Source of the DNA: Mannheimia pernigra
GTDB lineage: Bacteria > Pseudomonadota > Gammaproteobacteria > Enterobacterales > Pasteurellaceae
Length of the DNA stretch: 64,000 nt
NCBI RefSeq assembly: GCF_013377995.1
Contig: NZ_CP055305.1
Span: forward strand, 62,001-126,000
Direction of reading: 5' to 3'
Shown here: positions 25,951-34,080 of the stretch, one piece after another
Position numbering within the stretch: position 1 is the stretch's first letter
Layout of the letters: each line of letters begins with the position of its first letter
Translations under genes and position numbers: made by a program
Notes under the pieces: generated by a model
Databases searched by the model: none
What the model was told of the DNA's origin: nothing
What the model saw: only the letters and a program-made list of their open reading frames with translations

Positions 25951-26610
25951 TTATTCTAATATAACTGCACCTTCAGGCGTGCCAACAATCGTTACGTTAG
26001 CATAACGTTGTGCGAAAATGCCGTTTGTTACCACACCTGCAATATTATTGATGGTATGCTCCATTTTCAATGGTTCTATAATGTTGAAATTATGCACATC
26101 TAAAATGACGTTACCATTATCAGTGACAACCCCTTCTCGATATTCAGGCGAACCGCCCAATTTTACTAACTGACGAGCCACATAAGAACGCGCCATCGGA
26201 ATCACTTCTACAGGCAACGGGAAGGTGGTACCTAAAACATCCACTTGTTTTGAGCTATCAACAATACAGATAAATTTTTTAGCCAAAGAACTTACAATTT
26301 TTTCACGAGTTAGAGCCGCACCGCCACCTTTAATCATTGCCCCTTGAGGAGTAATTTCATCAGCACCGTCAATATAAACATCGAGTTCGCTCACTTCATT
26401 GGCACTAAAAACTTCAATGCCAATATCACGCAAACGCTCTTCAGACGCTTTTGATGCAGCAACTGCCCCTTTAATTTCATCTTTCATTGAAGCTAATGCC
26501 TCAATGAAATAATTGACTGTTGATCCGCTTCCCACACCCACAATAGTATTGGGTTTTACAAATTTTAATGCCGCTTGTGCTGCAATTTTTTTCATTTCTT
26601 GCTGATCCAT
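25951..26610 (-). CDS. rpiA: Ribose-5-phosphate isomerase A
   Basis: Interconverts ribose-5-phosphate and ribulose-5-phosphate in the pentose phosphate pathway. It is 219 residues, the standard length. Motifs: GVGSGSTVNYFIEAL (about 25-40), YIDGADEI (about 80) and IKGGGAALTREKIV (about 94), which carry the phosphate- and catalysis-related residues. It is upstream of serA on the same strand, with a convergent uptake-signal hairpin between it and glmM. Confidence 0.97.
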   Translation of the reverse strand: MDQQEMKKIAAQAALKFVKPNTIVGVGSGSTVNYFIEALASMKDEIKGAVAASKASEERLRDIGIEVFSANEVSELDVYIDGADEITPQGAMIKGGGAALTREKIVSSLAKKFICIVDSSKQVDVLGTTFPLPVEVIPMARSYVARQLVKLGGSPEYREGVVTDNGNVILDVHNFNIIEPLKMEHTINNIAGVVTNGIFAQRYANVTIVGTPEGAVILE

Positions 26611-26630
26611 TTTCTGCTCCTTTTAAGCAA

Positions 26631-26675
26631 CAAGCGGTCATATTTTGCAAATTTTTTACAAAATATGACCGCTTG
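26631..26675 (-). terminator. Long inverted uptake-signal hairpin after glmM
   Basis: A 17-bp perfect stem (CAAGCGGTCATATTTTG at 26631-26647; its complement at 26659-26675) with an 11-base AT loop. It lies 4 bases after the glmM stop on the minus strand, ahead of rpiA. It is probably the glmM terminator, built from two uptake signals. Confidence 0.7.
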
Positions 26676-26678
26676 CGA

Positions 26679-28013
26679 TTAATTGCGTTTTACCGCTTCG
26701 ACAATCTCTTTTGCACAGCTTTGAGCAAGTTGTGCATCTTCACATTCCACCATCACACGAATTAACGGCTCGGTGCCTGATTTACGTAATAAAATACGCC
26801 CCTTACCTGCCAAACGTTTTTCAACGCCAGCTGCGACAGCTTTTACCTCATCACTTTCAAGTGGATTTGCGGCTCCTTTTTCAAAGCGAACATTCAACAA
26901 CACTTGTGGAAAGAGTGGTACAGCTTTAGTTAAATCGTTCAAGCTTAACTTATGGCTTACCATTGCTGCTAACACTTGGAGTGAGGCAATCACACCATCT
27001 CCCGTGGTATTTTTATCTAACACGATGATGTGTCCTGAATTTTCGCCACCAAGTTTCCACCCTTTTTCTTTAAGCTGCTCTAATACATAACGATCGCCTA
27101 CATTCGCACGAGAGAATGGAATCGCTAATTGCTTTAACGCTAATTCCAAGCTCATATTACTCATTAATGTGCCCACCACTCCGCCTTGTAATGTGCCCGA
27201 ACGCAGTGCTTCACGAGCTAGAATAAAGAGGATTTGATCGCCGTCAACTTTGTTACCTAAGCTATCGACCATTATTAAACGATCACCATCGCCGTCGTAG
27301 GCTAAACCTACATCAGCACCTGCTTCTACCACCACTTTTTGTAGTGCTTTAATATCCGTTGCACCGCATTTTTCATTGATGTTTAAACCATCTGGTTTAG
27401 TGCCGATTTCAATCACTTCTGCCCCTAATTCACGCATAACATTTGGAGCGATATGATAGGTGGCACCATTAGCACAATCTACCACGATTTTGTAACCTTC
27501 GAGGCTTAATTCAGATGGAAACGTGCTTTTACAAAATTCAATATAACGCCCTGCGGCATCGTTGATACGGCTTGCACGGCCTAAACTCTTAGAATCTACG
27601 CAGTCCATTGGCTCATCTAACATAGCTTCAATGGTTTCTTCCACTTCATCAGGCAACTTTTCGCCCACTGAAGAGAAAAATTTAATACCGTTATCGTAAT
27701 ATGGATTATGCGAGGCTGAAATAACAATACCCGCTTCTGCACGAAAGGTTCGCGTTAGATAAGCCACTGCTGGGGTTGGCATAGGACCAACAAACACTGC
27801 GTCTAACCCCGCTGAGGTTAAACCAGCTTCAAGTGCCGATTCCAACATATAGCCAGAAATACGGGTATCTTTACCGATCAACACTTTTTTTGTGCCTTGT
27901 GTAGCAAGTACTTTACCTGCTGCCCAACCTAATTTTAACGCAAACTCTGGCGTGATCGGAAAGCTACCTACCTCACCACGCACACCATCTGTACCGAAAT
28001 ATTTACGAGCCAT
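26679..28013 (-). CDS. glmM: Phosphoglucosamine mutase
   Basis: Converts glucosamine-6-phosphate to glucosamine-1-phosphate for UDP-GlcNAc, peptidoglycan and LPS. It is 444 residues. The phosphoserine loop VISASHNPYYDNGIKFF (Ser about 102), the Mg2+ loop YDGDGDRLIMVD (about 240), the sugar-binding GGENSGHI (about 325), and the phosphate-binding RKSGTEPLIRVMVE are all intact. In many relatives it follows folP; that gene is not here. Confidence 0.97.
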   Translation of the reverse strand: MARKYFGTDGVRGEVGSFPITPEFALKLGWAAGKVLATQGTKKVLIGKDTRISGYMLESALEAGLTSAGLDAVFVGPMPTPAVAYLTRTFRAEAGIVISASHNPYYDNGIKFFSSVGEKLPDEVEETIEAMLDEPMDCVDSKSLGRASRINDAAGRYIEFCKSTFPSELSLEGYKIVVDCANGATYHIAPNVMRELGAEVIEIGTKPDGLNINEKCGATDIKALQKVVVEAGADVGLAYDGDGDRLIMVDSLGNKVDGDQILFILAREALRSGTLQGGVVGTLMSNMSLELALKQLAIPFSRANVGDRYVLEQLKEKGWKLGGENSGHIIVLDKNTTGDGVIASLQVLAAMVSHKLSLNDLTKAVPLFPQVLLNVRFEKGAANPLESDEVKAVAAGVEKRLAGKGRILLRKSGTEPLIRVMVECEDAQLAQSCAKEIVEAVKRN

Positions 28014-28041
28014 TACTATTCCTAGTTCTTATAATAAAAGT

Positions 28042-29571
28042 TTATTTTAAAAAATATTGATAAGCTGGGCTTTCACTCACATTTTGGAAACGATAGCCAA
28101 GCTGTTCGAGATGCTGGTTTAATTCTACTTCATCGCAATGATTTAATGCAAATGCCGCAAGAATATCGCCATAATCTGAGCCATGGGCTCGATAATGGAA
28201 TAACGAAATATCCCAATTTGTTAGTGCTTGTAAGAATTTTAATAATGCCCCTTTTTGCTCAGGGAATTCAAAGCTATAAAGTTGCTCGTTTTGAACTGAT
28301 TTTGCTCTACCGCCTACCATATAACGAATATGAGTTTTGGCAATGTCATCATCTGATAAATCCACTACATCATAACCATTTTGTTGTAAATCTTTGATGA
28401 TCTCCATTTTTTCTAGCAAGCCTGAAATTCTCACCCCAACAAATACACACGCATTTCTATCATCTGAATGGCGATAATTAAACTCTGTTACTGCTCTATC
28501 ACCTAAAATGTGACAGAACGTTAAAAAACTGCCTTTCTGCTCTGGAATTGTTACCGCAAGTAAAGCCTCACGTTTTTCGCCAATCTCACAACGTTCTGAA
28601 ACAAAACGTAACGTATGGAAATTCAAGTTTGCCCCAGACAAAATACAAGCAAGATTTTTGTCTGTTAATTGATGCTGTTTCACATATTTCTTCAAGCCAG
28701 CTAATGAAGTTGCTCCAGATGGTTCTGAAATGGCGCGCACATTTTCAAAAATTAACTTCATTGAGGCACAGATTTCATCATTATCGACTAATATCACATC
28801 ATCAACATATTGCTGGCAAAGACGAAATGTTTCATCACCAATACGTTTTACGGCAATGCCATCGGCAAATAATCCAACACGTTCTAAATCTGTTGGTTGT
28901 CCTTTTTTTAGAGCGTGATACAAACAGGCGGAATCTTTTGACTCCACCCCAATCACTTTAATATTTGGCAATACTTGCTTAATTAACACAGCAACTCCGG
29001 CAATTAAGCCGCCGCCGCCGACAGGAATAAACACATAATCTAAATCTGATTTTTGTTGAACTAACTCTAAACCAATCGTGCCTTGCCCTGCAATTACCGC
29101 AGGGCTATCAAATGGATGGATAAACGTCATTCCTAATTCTTGTGAGAGGGCAATCGCTTTGGCTTTAGCCTCATCAAAATTTGCCCCAAAAAGCAAGACT
29201 TCACCACCAAAGCCACGTACCGCATCGACTTTAATCGAAGGCGTATTTTGCGGCATCACAATCAGTGCTTTTAGCCCTAAATGTTTCGCTGAAAGTGCTA
29301 CGCCTTGTGCGTGATTGCCCGCAGAGGCGGCAATCACGCCTGCCTCTTTTTGCTCTTTGGAAAGGTTCGCAATCATCGAAAAAGCACCACGTAATTTGAA
29401 GCTATGAACAGGCTGACGATCTTCACGTTTAATAAATACATTATTATTTAAACGCTCAGACAGCTTTTCCATTTTTTGTAATGGTGTAACCTGAGCTAAA
29501 TCGTAAATATTTGAACTTAAAATCAAGCGTAGGTAGTCGATACTAAGTAGGGTTTGTTTGGTTTCACTCAT
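28042..29571 (-). CDS. ilvA: Threonine ammonia-lyase, biosynthetic
   Basis: PLP enzyme that deaminates threonine to 2-oxobutanoate, the first step to isoleucine. It is 509 residues (E. coli 514). The Schiff-base Lys lies in HSFKLRGAF (about residue 58), the phosphate-binding glycine loop is PVGGGGLIAGVA (about 185), and the tandem ACT-like regulatory domains (about 335-505) mediate isoleucine feedback. It stands alone between glmM and slyD. Confidence 0.97.
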   Translation of the reverse strand: MSETKQTLLSIDYLRLILSSNIYDLAQVTPLQKMEKLSERLNNNVFIKREDRQPVHSFKLRGAFSMIANLSKEQKEAGVIAASAGNHAQGVALSAKHLGLKALIVMPQNTPSIKVDAVRGFGGEVLLFGANFDEAKAKAIALSQELGMTFIHPFDSPAVIAGQGTIGLELVQQKSDLDYVFIPVGGGGLIAGVAVLIKQVLPNIKVIGVESKDSACLYHALKKGQPTDLERVGLFADGIAVKRIGDETFRLCQQYVDDVILVDNDEICASMKLIFENVRAISEPSGATSLAGLKKYVKQHQLTDKNLACILSGANLNFHTLRFVSERCEIGEKREALLAVTIPEQKGSFLTFCHILGDRAVTEFNYRHSDDRNACVFVGVRISGLLEKMEIIKDLQQNGYDVVDLSDDDIAKTHIRYMVGGRAKSVQNEQLYSFEFPEQKGALLKFLQALTNWDISLFHYRAHGSDYGDILAAFALNHCDEVELNQHLEQLGYRFQNVSESPAYQYFLK

Positions 29572-29674
29572 TTTCTAGAAAGGTTGTATTATTTTGTTGT
29601 TATTTTAAAGATATTGGTAAACTTTCAGTAAAATTTGACCGCTTACCTACTATCTTTATGGGTATTTAAAAGCA

Positions 29675-29701
29675 GATCTCCCTCCATAAAGGAGGGAGAT
29701 C
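29675..29701 (-). terminator. Hairpin terminator after slyD
   Basis: GATCTCCCTCC ATAAA GGAGGGAGATC, an 11-bp perfect stem 6 bases after the slyD stop on the minus strand. A short T tract (CTTTTAAA) follows. A-rich sequence on the other side could let it serve both strands. Confidence 0.65.
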
Positions 29702-29707
29702 AAAAAA

Positions 29708-30283
29708 TTAATGATGGTGGTGACCATCGCAACCACAGCCATTGTGGCTATGGTGATGATCGTGGCCGCTGCAACAATCTTCCTCATCGTGTCCACCACA
29801 ACCGCAACTGTGTTCGTGTCCACCGTGAACGTGACCGTGAGCGATTTCTTCGACTGTAGCCTCTCGCACGCCAACTACTTCTACAGAGAATAACAATTCT
29901 TGGCCTGCTAACATATGATTGCCATCAACCACCACTTCGTCACCATCTACTTCAGTAATCACAACAGGTAATGGACCTAAATCGGTATCTGCAATAAAAC
30001 GCATCCCTACCTCTAATTCATCCACTCCCATAAAGACCTCTTTTGGCACACGCTGAACCATATTGTCATTGTATTCGCCATAGCCTTCTTCTGGTTTTAC
30101 TCGCACTTCAAATACATCGCCAACCGCTTTGCCTTCAAGTGCTTTTTCTAAGCCTTCCACTAAGTTATTATGGCCGTGTAAATACTCTAACGGTTGATTT
30201 GCTGGTGCTTCATCAACTAATACGCCCTCTTGAGTACGCACTTGGTAAGCGATGCTTGGCACCAAATCTTTTGTAATTTTCAT
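29708..30283 (-). CDS. slyD: FKBP-type peptidyl-prolyl isomerase / metallochaperone SlyD
   Basis: Cytoplasmic prolyl isomerase, chaperone and nickel-binding protein. From the ATG at 30283 the product is 191 residues: FKBP domain (1-69 and ~125-145), inserted IF chaperone domain (~76-120, GMRFIADTDLGPLPVVITEV), and a C-terminal tail from ~150 rich in His, Cys, Asp and Gly (HSCGCGGHDEEDCC, HDHHHSHNGCG) that binds Ni2+. The tail matters for hydrogenase and urease maturation in relatives. A longer open frame from 30301 adds six residues and is less likely. Confidence 0.95.
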   Translation of the reverse strand: MKITKDLVPSIAYQVRTQEGVLVDEAPANQPLEYLHGHNNLVEGLEKALEGKAVGDVFEVRVKPEEGYGEYNDNMVQRVPKEVFMGVDELEVGMRFIADTDLGPLPVVITEVDGDEVVVDGNHMLAGQELLFSVEVVGVREATVEEIAHGHVHGGHEHSCGCGGHDEEDCCSGHDHHHSHNGCGCDGHHHH

Positions 30284-30402
30284 ATTGAATCCTTTATCCA
30301 CGTTTAATTAAAAATAGCAAGCCATTGTAACGATTTATTTTATATTTGCAATCTATCGGCAAATTTTAACCGCTTGTCGTGTTTATTCACGATATTTCAT
30401 TT

Positions 30403-31158
30403 CTATTCAAACTCTACATTTCCTGAGGCTGAAGCATAAATGGTAGTTTTACCTGCCTCAAGTGGCAACGCTTTAGCGGATTTTCCGATTGCAGCTTGTT
30501 TCACCGCATACTCCGCACTGTCATACGCTAAACGATGCTGATAATATTGCCCACCACTTTCATCTGGCGTTTGAATATTAATATTGCTCAATTTATATTT
30601 TTTTGCCCCTAAGCCTTTTTGGATAATATCAGCTTTATGTTGGAATTTTTTGATGATTTCAAGCGTCATCTCATCTTCAAGTGACGCCTTTTTTTCTGGC
30701 GACACGCTAAAATCAACATAACGAATTGCAACATCTTTACTTACACTTTCCAGCACGGCTGCCATTGCATCAAAATCTTTACTTTTTAAATGGATACTGC
30801 CTGTGGTTTCCCAACCATCAATATTGCCTTTACCATTATAATTAGCATAGTTAATTACGCCTTCGGCTTCTACTTCAATTGAAGGATATTTTTTCGCTTC
30901 TTCCAACACACGATTTAAATGTTGAGCAACCTCTTTTTTCAAATTGGGCAATGACTTACCCGATTTTTGGCTATATACATTTGCTTGCATTAAATCTTTT
31001 TCAACAGTGCGAAACACCTCTGTTGAAAAATGAAAGGTCGCAGGTTTATCTTTATTTTCGGCTGACACAGCCGCCGCTTCAGGTGTGACTGTTTGTGCAA
31101 AGGTGGTTGCTGTTGCCAGTACAAGCGGTAAAATAGTGAGAAAATTTTTCAATGTCAT
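30403..31158 (-). CDS. Periplasmic SIMPL-domain (DUF541) protein
   Basis: From the ATG at 31158 the product is 251 residues with a cleavable signal peptide (LTILPLVLATATTFAQ). The mature part is a SIMPL/DUF541 domain: HFSTEVFRTVEKDLMQANVY at its start and TTIYASASGNVEFE at its end. It is distinct from the membrane-anchored SIMPL protein at 18545-19303. The upstream 20 codons of the open frame (to 31218) are rejected because they precede the signal peptide. Confidence 0.85.
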   Translation of the reverse strand: MTLKNFLTILPLVLATATTFAQTVTPEAAAVSAENKDKPATFHFSTEVFRTVEKDLMQANVYSQKSGKSLPNLKKEVAQHLNRVLEEAKKYPSIEVEAEGVINYANYNGKGNIDGWETTGSIHLKSKDFDAMAAVLESVSKDVAIRYVDFSVSPEKKASLEDEMTLEIIKKFQHKADIIQKGLGAKKYKLSNINIQTPDESGGQYYQHRLAYDSAEYAVKQAAIGKSAKALPLEAGKTTIYASASGNVEFE

Positions 31159-31218
31159 AATCGTCCTTAAAAGAGTTAAAGGTGATTTATTAGATCTCGT
31201 TACATTCAGAAAGTTCAT

Positions 31219-31956
31219 TTACTCAACAGAAAGCACGAGTGCCTGATTACGCCCCTCAATTTTCCAGCGAATGTTGTAGCCCGCAAGATTCATTCCATAA
31301 ACTCTATCGGCGGTTTTGTTTTGTAGATAGGCAGGCCTTGGATCTTGTGCAATCACATCACGAATAAAGGCAAGTGGCTGTTGAATGCCATATTTTGCAA
31401 AATTTTGGCAAAATTCGACCGCTTGTTGAGCAGCTTCACTAAACACAACGGATAACCTCTGCTCTGGTTTCTCTTGTGCAAAGCCCGAAACTGCTCCAGG
31501 CTCATTATCTGCATAGGCAATGTAAGGCTTAATATCGAAAATCGGTGTGCCGTTTACTAAATCCACACTGCCTAATTTCAAATAAACTTCACCATTATTC
31601 ATCACGACTTGTTCTAATTTTACTTTTGATAATCCTAACGGATTTGGGCGGTGCGTTGCTCGGCTGGCAAACACGCCCACTCTTTCATTTCCACCCAAAC
31701 GCGGGGGGCGAACAGTAGCGTGCCAATCCCGTTCAGGAATATGATGGAACTGAAATATCAGCCAGATATGACTAAATTGCTCCAAGCCTCTTACTGCATC
31801 AGGGCTGTTATAAGGAGGCACTAAATGCAAAATACCTTTGCCTTCTGCCACTAAATTGGGCTGACGCGGTACGGAAAACTTTTCATCATAAGGGGTATTA
31901 ACAAAACCGATAGGGTTTAACTGAATGGAGGCTAATGGCATAAAGGTAGCGTTCAT
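31219..31956 (-). CDS. trmO: tRNA (N6-threonylcarbamoyladenosine(37)-N6)-methyltransferase TrmO
   Basis: Methylates t6A37 in tRNA-Thr. From the ATG at 31956 the product is 245 residues (YaeB/VirR family, UPF0066). Family motifs are IGFVNTPYDEKFSVPRQP, LIFQFH, and the signature RATHRPNPLGLSKVKL near residue 105. The open frame extends 71 codons upstream to 32169 across the menA start on the other strand and is not coding. The coding sequence contains an extended uptake signal (about 31390-31425). Confidence 0.93.
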   Translation of the reverse strand: MNATFMPLASIQLNPIGFVNTPYDEKFSVPRQPNLVAEGKGILHLVPPYNSPDAVRGLEQFSHIWLIFQFHHIPERDWHATVRPPRLGGNERVGVFASRATHRPNPLGLSKVKLEQVVMNNGEVYLKLGSVDLVNGTPIFDIKPYIAYADNEPGAVSGFAQEKPEQRLSVVFSEAAQQAVEFCQNFAKYGIQQPLAFIRDVIAQDPRPAYLQNKTADRVYGMNLAGYNIRWKIEGRNQALVLSVE

Positions 31957-32014
31957 CGGGCTTTTTTCTGTTAAAATAGTGAAAGTGACGATCATTTTAA
32001 ACGAAATATAAACG

Positions 32015-32923
32015 ATGAACAAAAATTCTCTTTTTTCGATCTGGTTTACTACCGCCCGCCCAAAAACCTTACCGCTGGCACTCGCTTCAATTATTGTGGG
32101 CTCAGCGCTAGCACACTGGGCTGGAAAATTTGATTTTATTACAACGCTACTCTCATTTTTGACAACCATTTTATTGCAGATTCTTTCTAACTTTGCTAAT
32201 GACTACGGTGATCACGTTAAAGGCTCAGATACCAAAGAACGGATTGGGCCTTTACGCGCCATTCAACAAGGTGCAATTAATGGGAAGCAGCTTAAAAAAG
32301 CGGTGATGACTTTAAGCTTGCTCTCTTTTCTTTCAGGTCTGGCATTAAGCTTATATGCTTTTGAAACTATTCAAGACTTGTTTTTCTTTATCGGGCTAGG
32401 TGTTCTTTCCATTATTGCGGCAATAACTTATACGGTTGGCAAAAAAGCCTATGGTTATTTAGGTTTAGGCGACTTATTCGTGCTGATTTTCTTCGGATTT
32501 GTGGCGGTTATTGGGGTATTTTATCTGCAAGTTCATAGCGTACTGCCAATGATTTTATTACCTGCTTTCGGTTGTGGATTACTTTCGGTTGCGGTACTAA
32601 ATATCAATAACTTACGAGATATTAACCAAGACAGACAAGCTAGTAAAAACACGCTCATTGTGCGAATTGGTAGCCAAAACGGGCGGAAATACCATATTGC
32701 GTTATTAATACTCGCGGTCATTTCTTATCTAATTTTTGCAATTTTGGAATTTGAGCATTGGTACAGCTTCGTCTTCTTACTTGCTATTCCTCTACTCGCA
32801 AAACACGCTCGCTTTGTTTATCAGCATAAAGATCCGAAAGAGCTTTATCCAATTTTAGGGCAAATGGCAGGATTGGCGTTAATGACTAATTTGCTATTTA
32901 GCTTAGGAATTGTGCTGGGTTAA
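32015..32923 (+). CDS. menA: 1,4-dihydroxy-2-naphthoate octaprenyltransferase
   Basis: Inner-membrane UbiA-family prenyltransferase, a late step of menaquinone synthesis. It is 302 residues with about 8-9 transmembrane helices. Both Asp-rich prenyl-diphosphate motifs are visible: NFANDYGDHVKGSD (about 62) and NNLRDINQDRQASKNTL (about 198). It diverges from trmO across 58 bases and ends at an uptake-signal-based terminator. Confidence 0.95.
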   Translation: MNKNSLFSIWFTTARPKTLPLALASIIVGSALAHWAGKFDFITTLLSFLTTILLQILSNFANDYGDHVKGSDTKERIGPLRAIQQGAINGKQLKKAVMTLSLLSFLSGLALSLYAFETIQDLFFFIGLGVLSIIAAITYTVGKKAYGYLGLGDLFVLIFFGFVAVIGVFYLQVHSVLPMILLPAFGCGLLSVAVLNINNLRDINQDRQASKNTLIVRIGSQNGRKYHIALLILAVISYLIFAILEFEHWYSFVFLLAIPLLAKHARFVYQHKDPKELYPILGQMAGLALMTNLLFSLGIVLG

Positions 32924-32940
32924 GTGGCAAAATTTCAACA

Positions 32941-32980
32941 AAAATAAACCGCTTGTAGAAAAACCACAAGCGGTTATTTT
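32941..32980. terminator. Terminator made of inverted uptake signals after menA
   Basis: AAATAAACCGCTTGT pairs with ACAAGCGGTTATTTT (one bulged A) and ends in T-rich sequence, between convergent menA and the RsiV-like gene. The A-rich 5' flank would serve the opposite strand. Confidence 0.85.
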
Positions 32981-32997
32981 TTAGTTAAAATTTACGA

Positions 32998-33987
32998 TTA
33001 ATCTTTCAAATCTTCTTCAAAAAAACCATCTTTTTCGCCAACTTGGTAATCCGAATTGAGTAATTTATTGACACTATACCAACCCGCTTCAACTTCCACA
33101 TTCCCCTCAGCATAAGAGCCTAATTCGTATGGCGGATAAACAAACACGATGCCACTAGGCGAGAAATAGAACTGCTCGGAAAGACGAAACTCCTTCTCAT
33201 TTCCAAATCCGTTATATTTGCCTGATTCATCCACTCGCGTACTACTGTAATTTTTCCAAAGGATCTGTTTAAGCTCTGCTTGATTTTGCTGGCTGATTAA
33301 GTCATTTAATTTAATCTCTGCTTTTTTATCCAAATCAACATTAATATAACGAGTATAGTGCATACCATGTGCACCTCCCGCATAGCTATAGGAAGTCATT
33401 ATGAAAGTAGCAATATTATTGCGTTGCCCGACAAAAGTGCTGTAGATATGGTCATCATACCCAATTGCTGGCTCAGTTTTCGCACTTTCCACTAAATCTT
33501 GATAAACGCTTTCACGGTAGTTTTTAAACTCTTCTTCTGTTGGATTTTTTAGCTTTCTGCCTTGTTCTTCGTTGTAATCATAAGCTTGATTAATCAAAAG
33601 CTGATTGAGCCAATCAAAATTTGTTTTTGGCAATGAAACAAAAGAGCTAACCTTGCTCTCTGTAATTGCAAATTCTTCTTTTGCATCAACTTGATGCTTA
33701 ATGACATCTTTTTTATCAAAAATGTTTACAATTTCAACGTGTAATGCCATATTTTTTTGAGCCTTTTCAAGCTCTGCTTTTAAATTCTCATTCTCTGCTT
33801 TCACTTCTGAAAGCTCGGCAAGCTCTAGCTCTTTTTTCTCTAAAGCATCTTTGGTACTTTTTAACTCGTTGCCAAGCTGCACAATTTGTTTTTCTGCCTC
33901 AAGCACCGTTTGTGTCATTTTTCCGTCTTCACAACCAGCTATCATAAATACGGAGCCAATTAACAGAGCTAATAGTGATTTTTTCAT
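32998..33987 (-). CDS. RsiV-like (DUF3298) lipoprotein with coiled coil
   Basis: A 329-residue lipoprotein: signal with lipobox MIAGC-E (Cys about 19), a coiled-coil segment (about 25-80, heptads rich in Glu, Lys and Leu), then a DUF4163/DUF3298 domain (about 90-320) with the hallmark SYSYAGGAHGMHYTRYINVDL stretch. The same fold occurs in RsiV, the anti-sigma-V factor that binds lysozyme, but this protein has no cytoplasmic anti-sigma region. Host-lysozyme binding is therefore speculation. It is a single gene between menA and rpoD. Confidence 0.85.
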   Translation of the reverse strand: MKKSLLALLIGSVFMIAGCEDGKMTQTVLEAEKQIVQLGNELKSTKDALEKKELELAELSEVKAENENLKAELEKAQKNMALHVEIVNIFDKKDVIKHQVDAKEEFAITESKVSSFVSLPKTNFDWLNQLLINQAYDYNEEQGRKLKNPTEEEFKNYRESVYQDLVESAKTEPAIGYDDHIYSTFVGQRNNIATFIMTSYSYAGGAHGMHYTRYINVDLDKKAEIKLNDLISQQNQAELKQILWKNYSSTRVDESGKYNGFGNEKEFRLSEQFYFSPSGIVFVYPPYELGSYAEGNVEVEAGWYSVNKLLNSDYQVGEKDGFFEEDLKD

Positions 33988-34040
33988 ATATTTTCCTTTT
34001 GCAAAAAATGCGATAAATACAACCGCTTGTCATAAGTTTA

Positions 34041-34071
34041 AAAAAATCCCCCACACCGCTTGGCACAGGGG
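34041..34071 (-). terminator. Terminator after rpoD
   Basis: On the minus strand CCCCUGUGCC - AAGC - GGUGUGGGG forms a 10-bp stem (four G-U pairs) followed by a T-run (AT7), 10 bases after the rpoD stop. Confidence 0.75.
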
Positions 34072-34080
34072 AACTATCAA

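Noticed and set aside
29656..29893. Reading frames over the slyD 3' end on both strands
   Set aside because: They arise from the His/Cys-rich repeat-like codons of the SlyD tail.
31957..32169. 71-codon N-terminal extension of the trmO reading frame
   Set aside because: It lies antisense to the start of menA and lacks TrmO similarity; the ATG at 31956 begins the family sequence.
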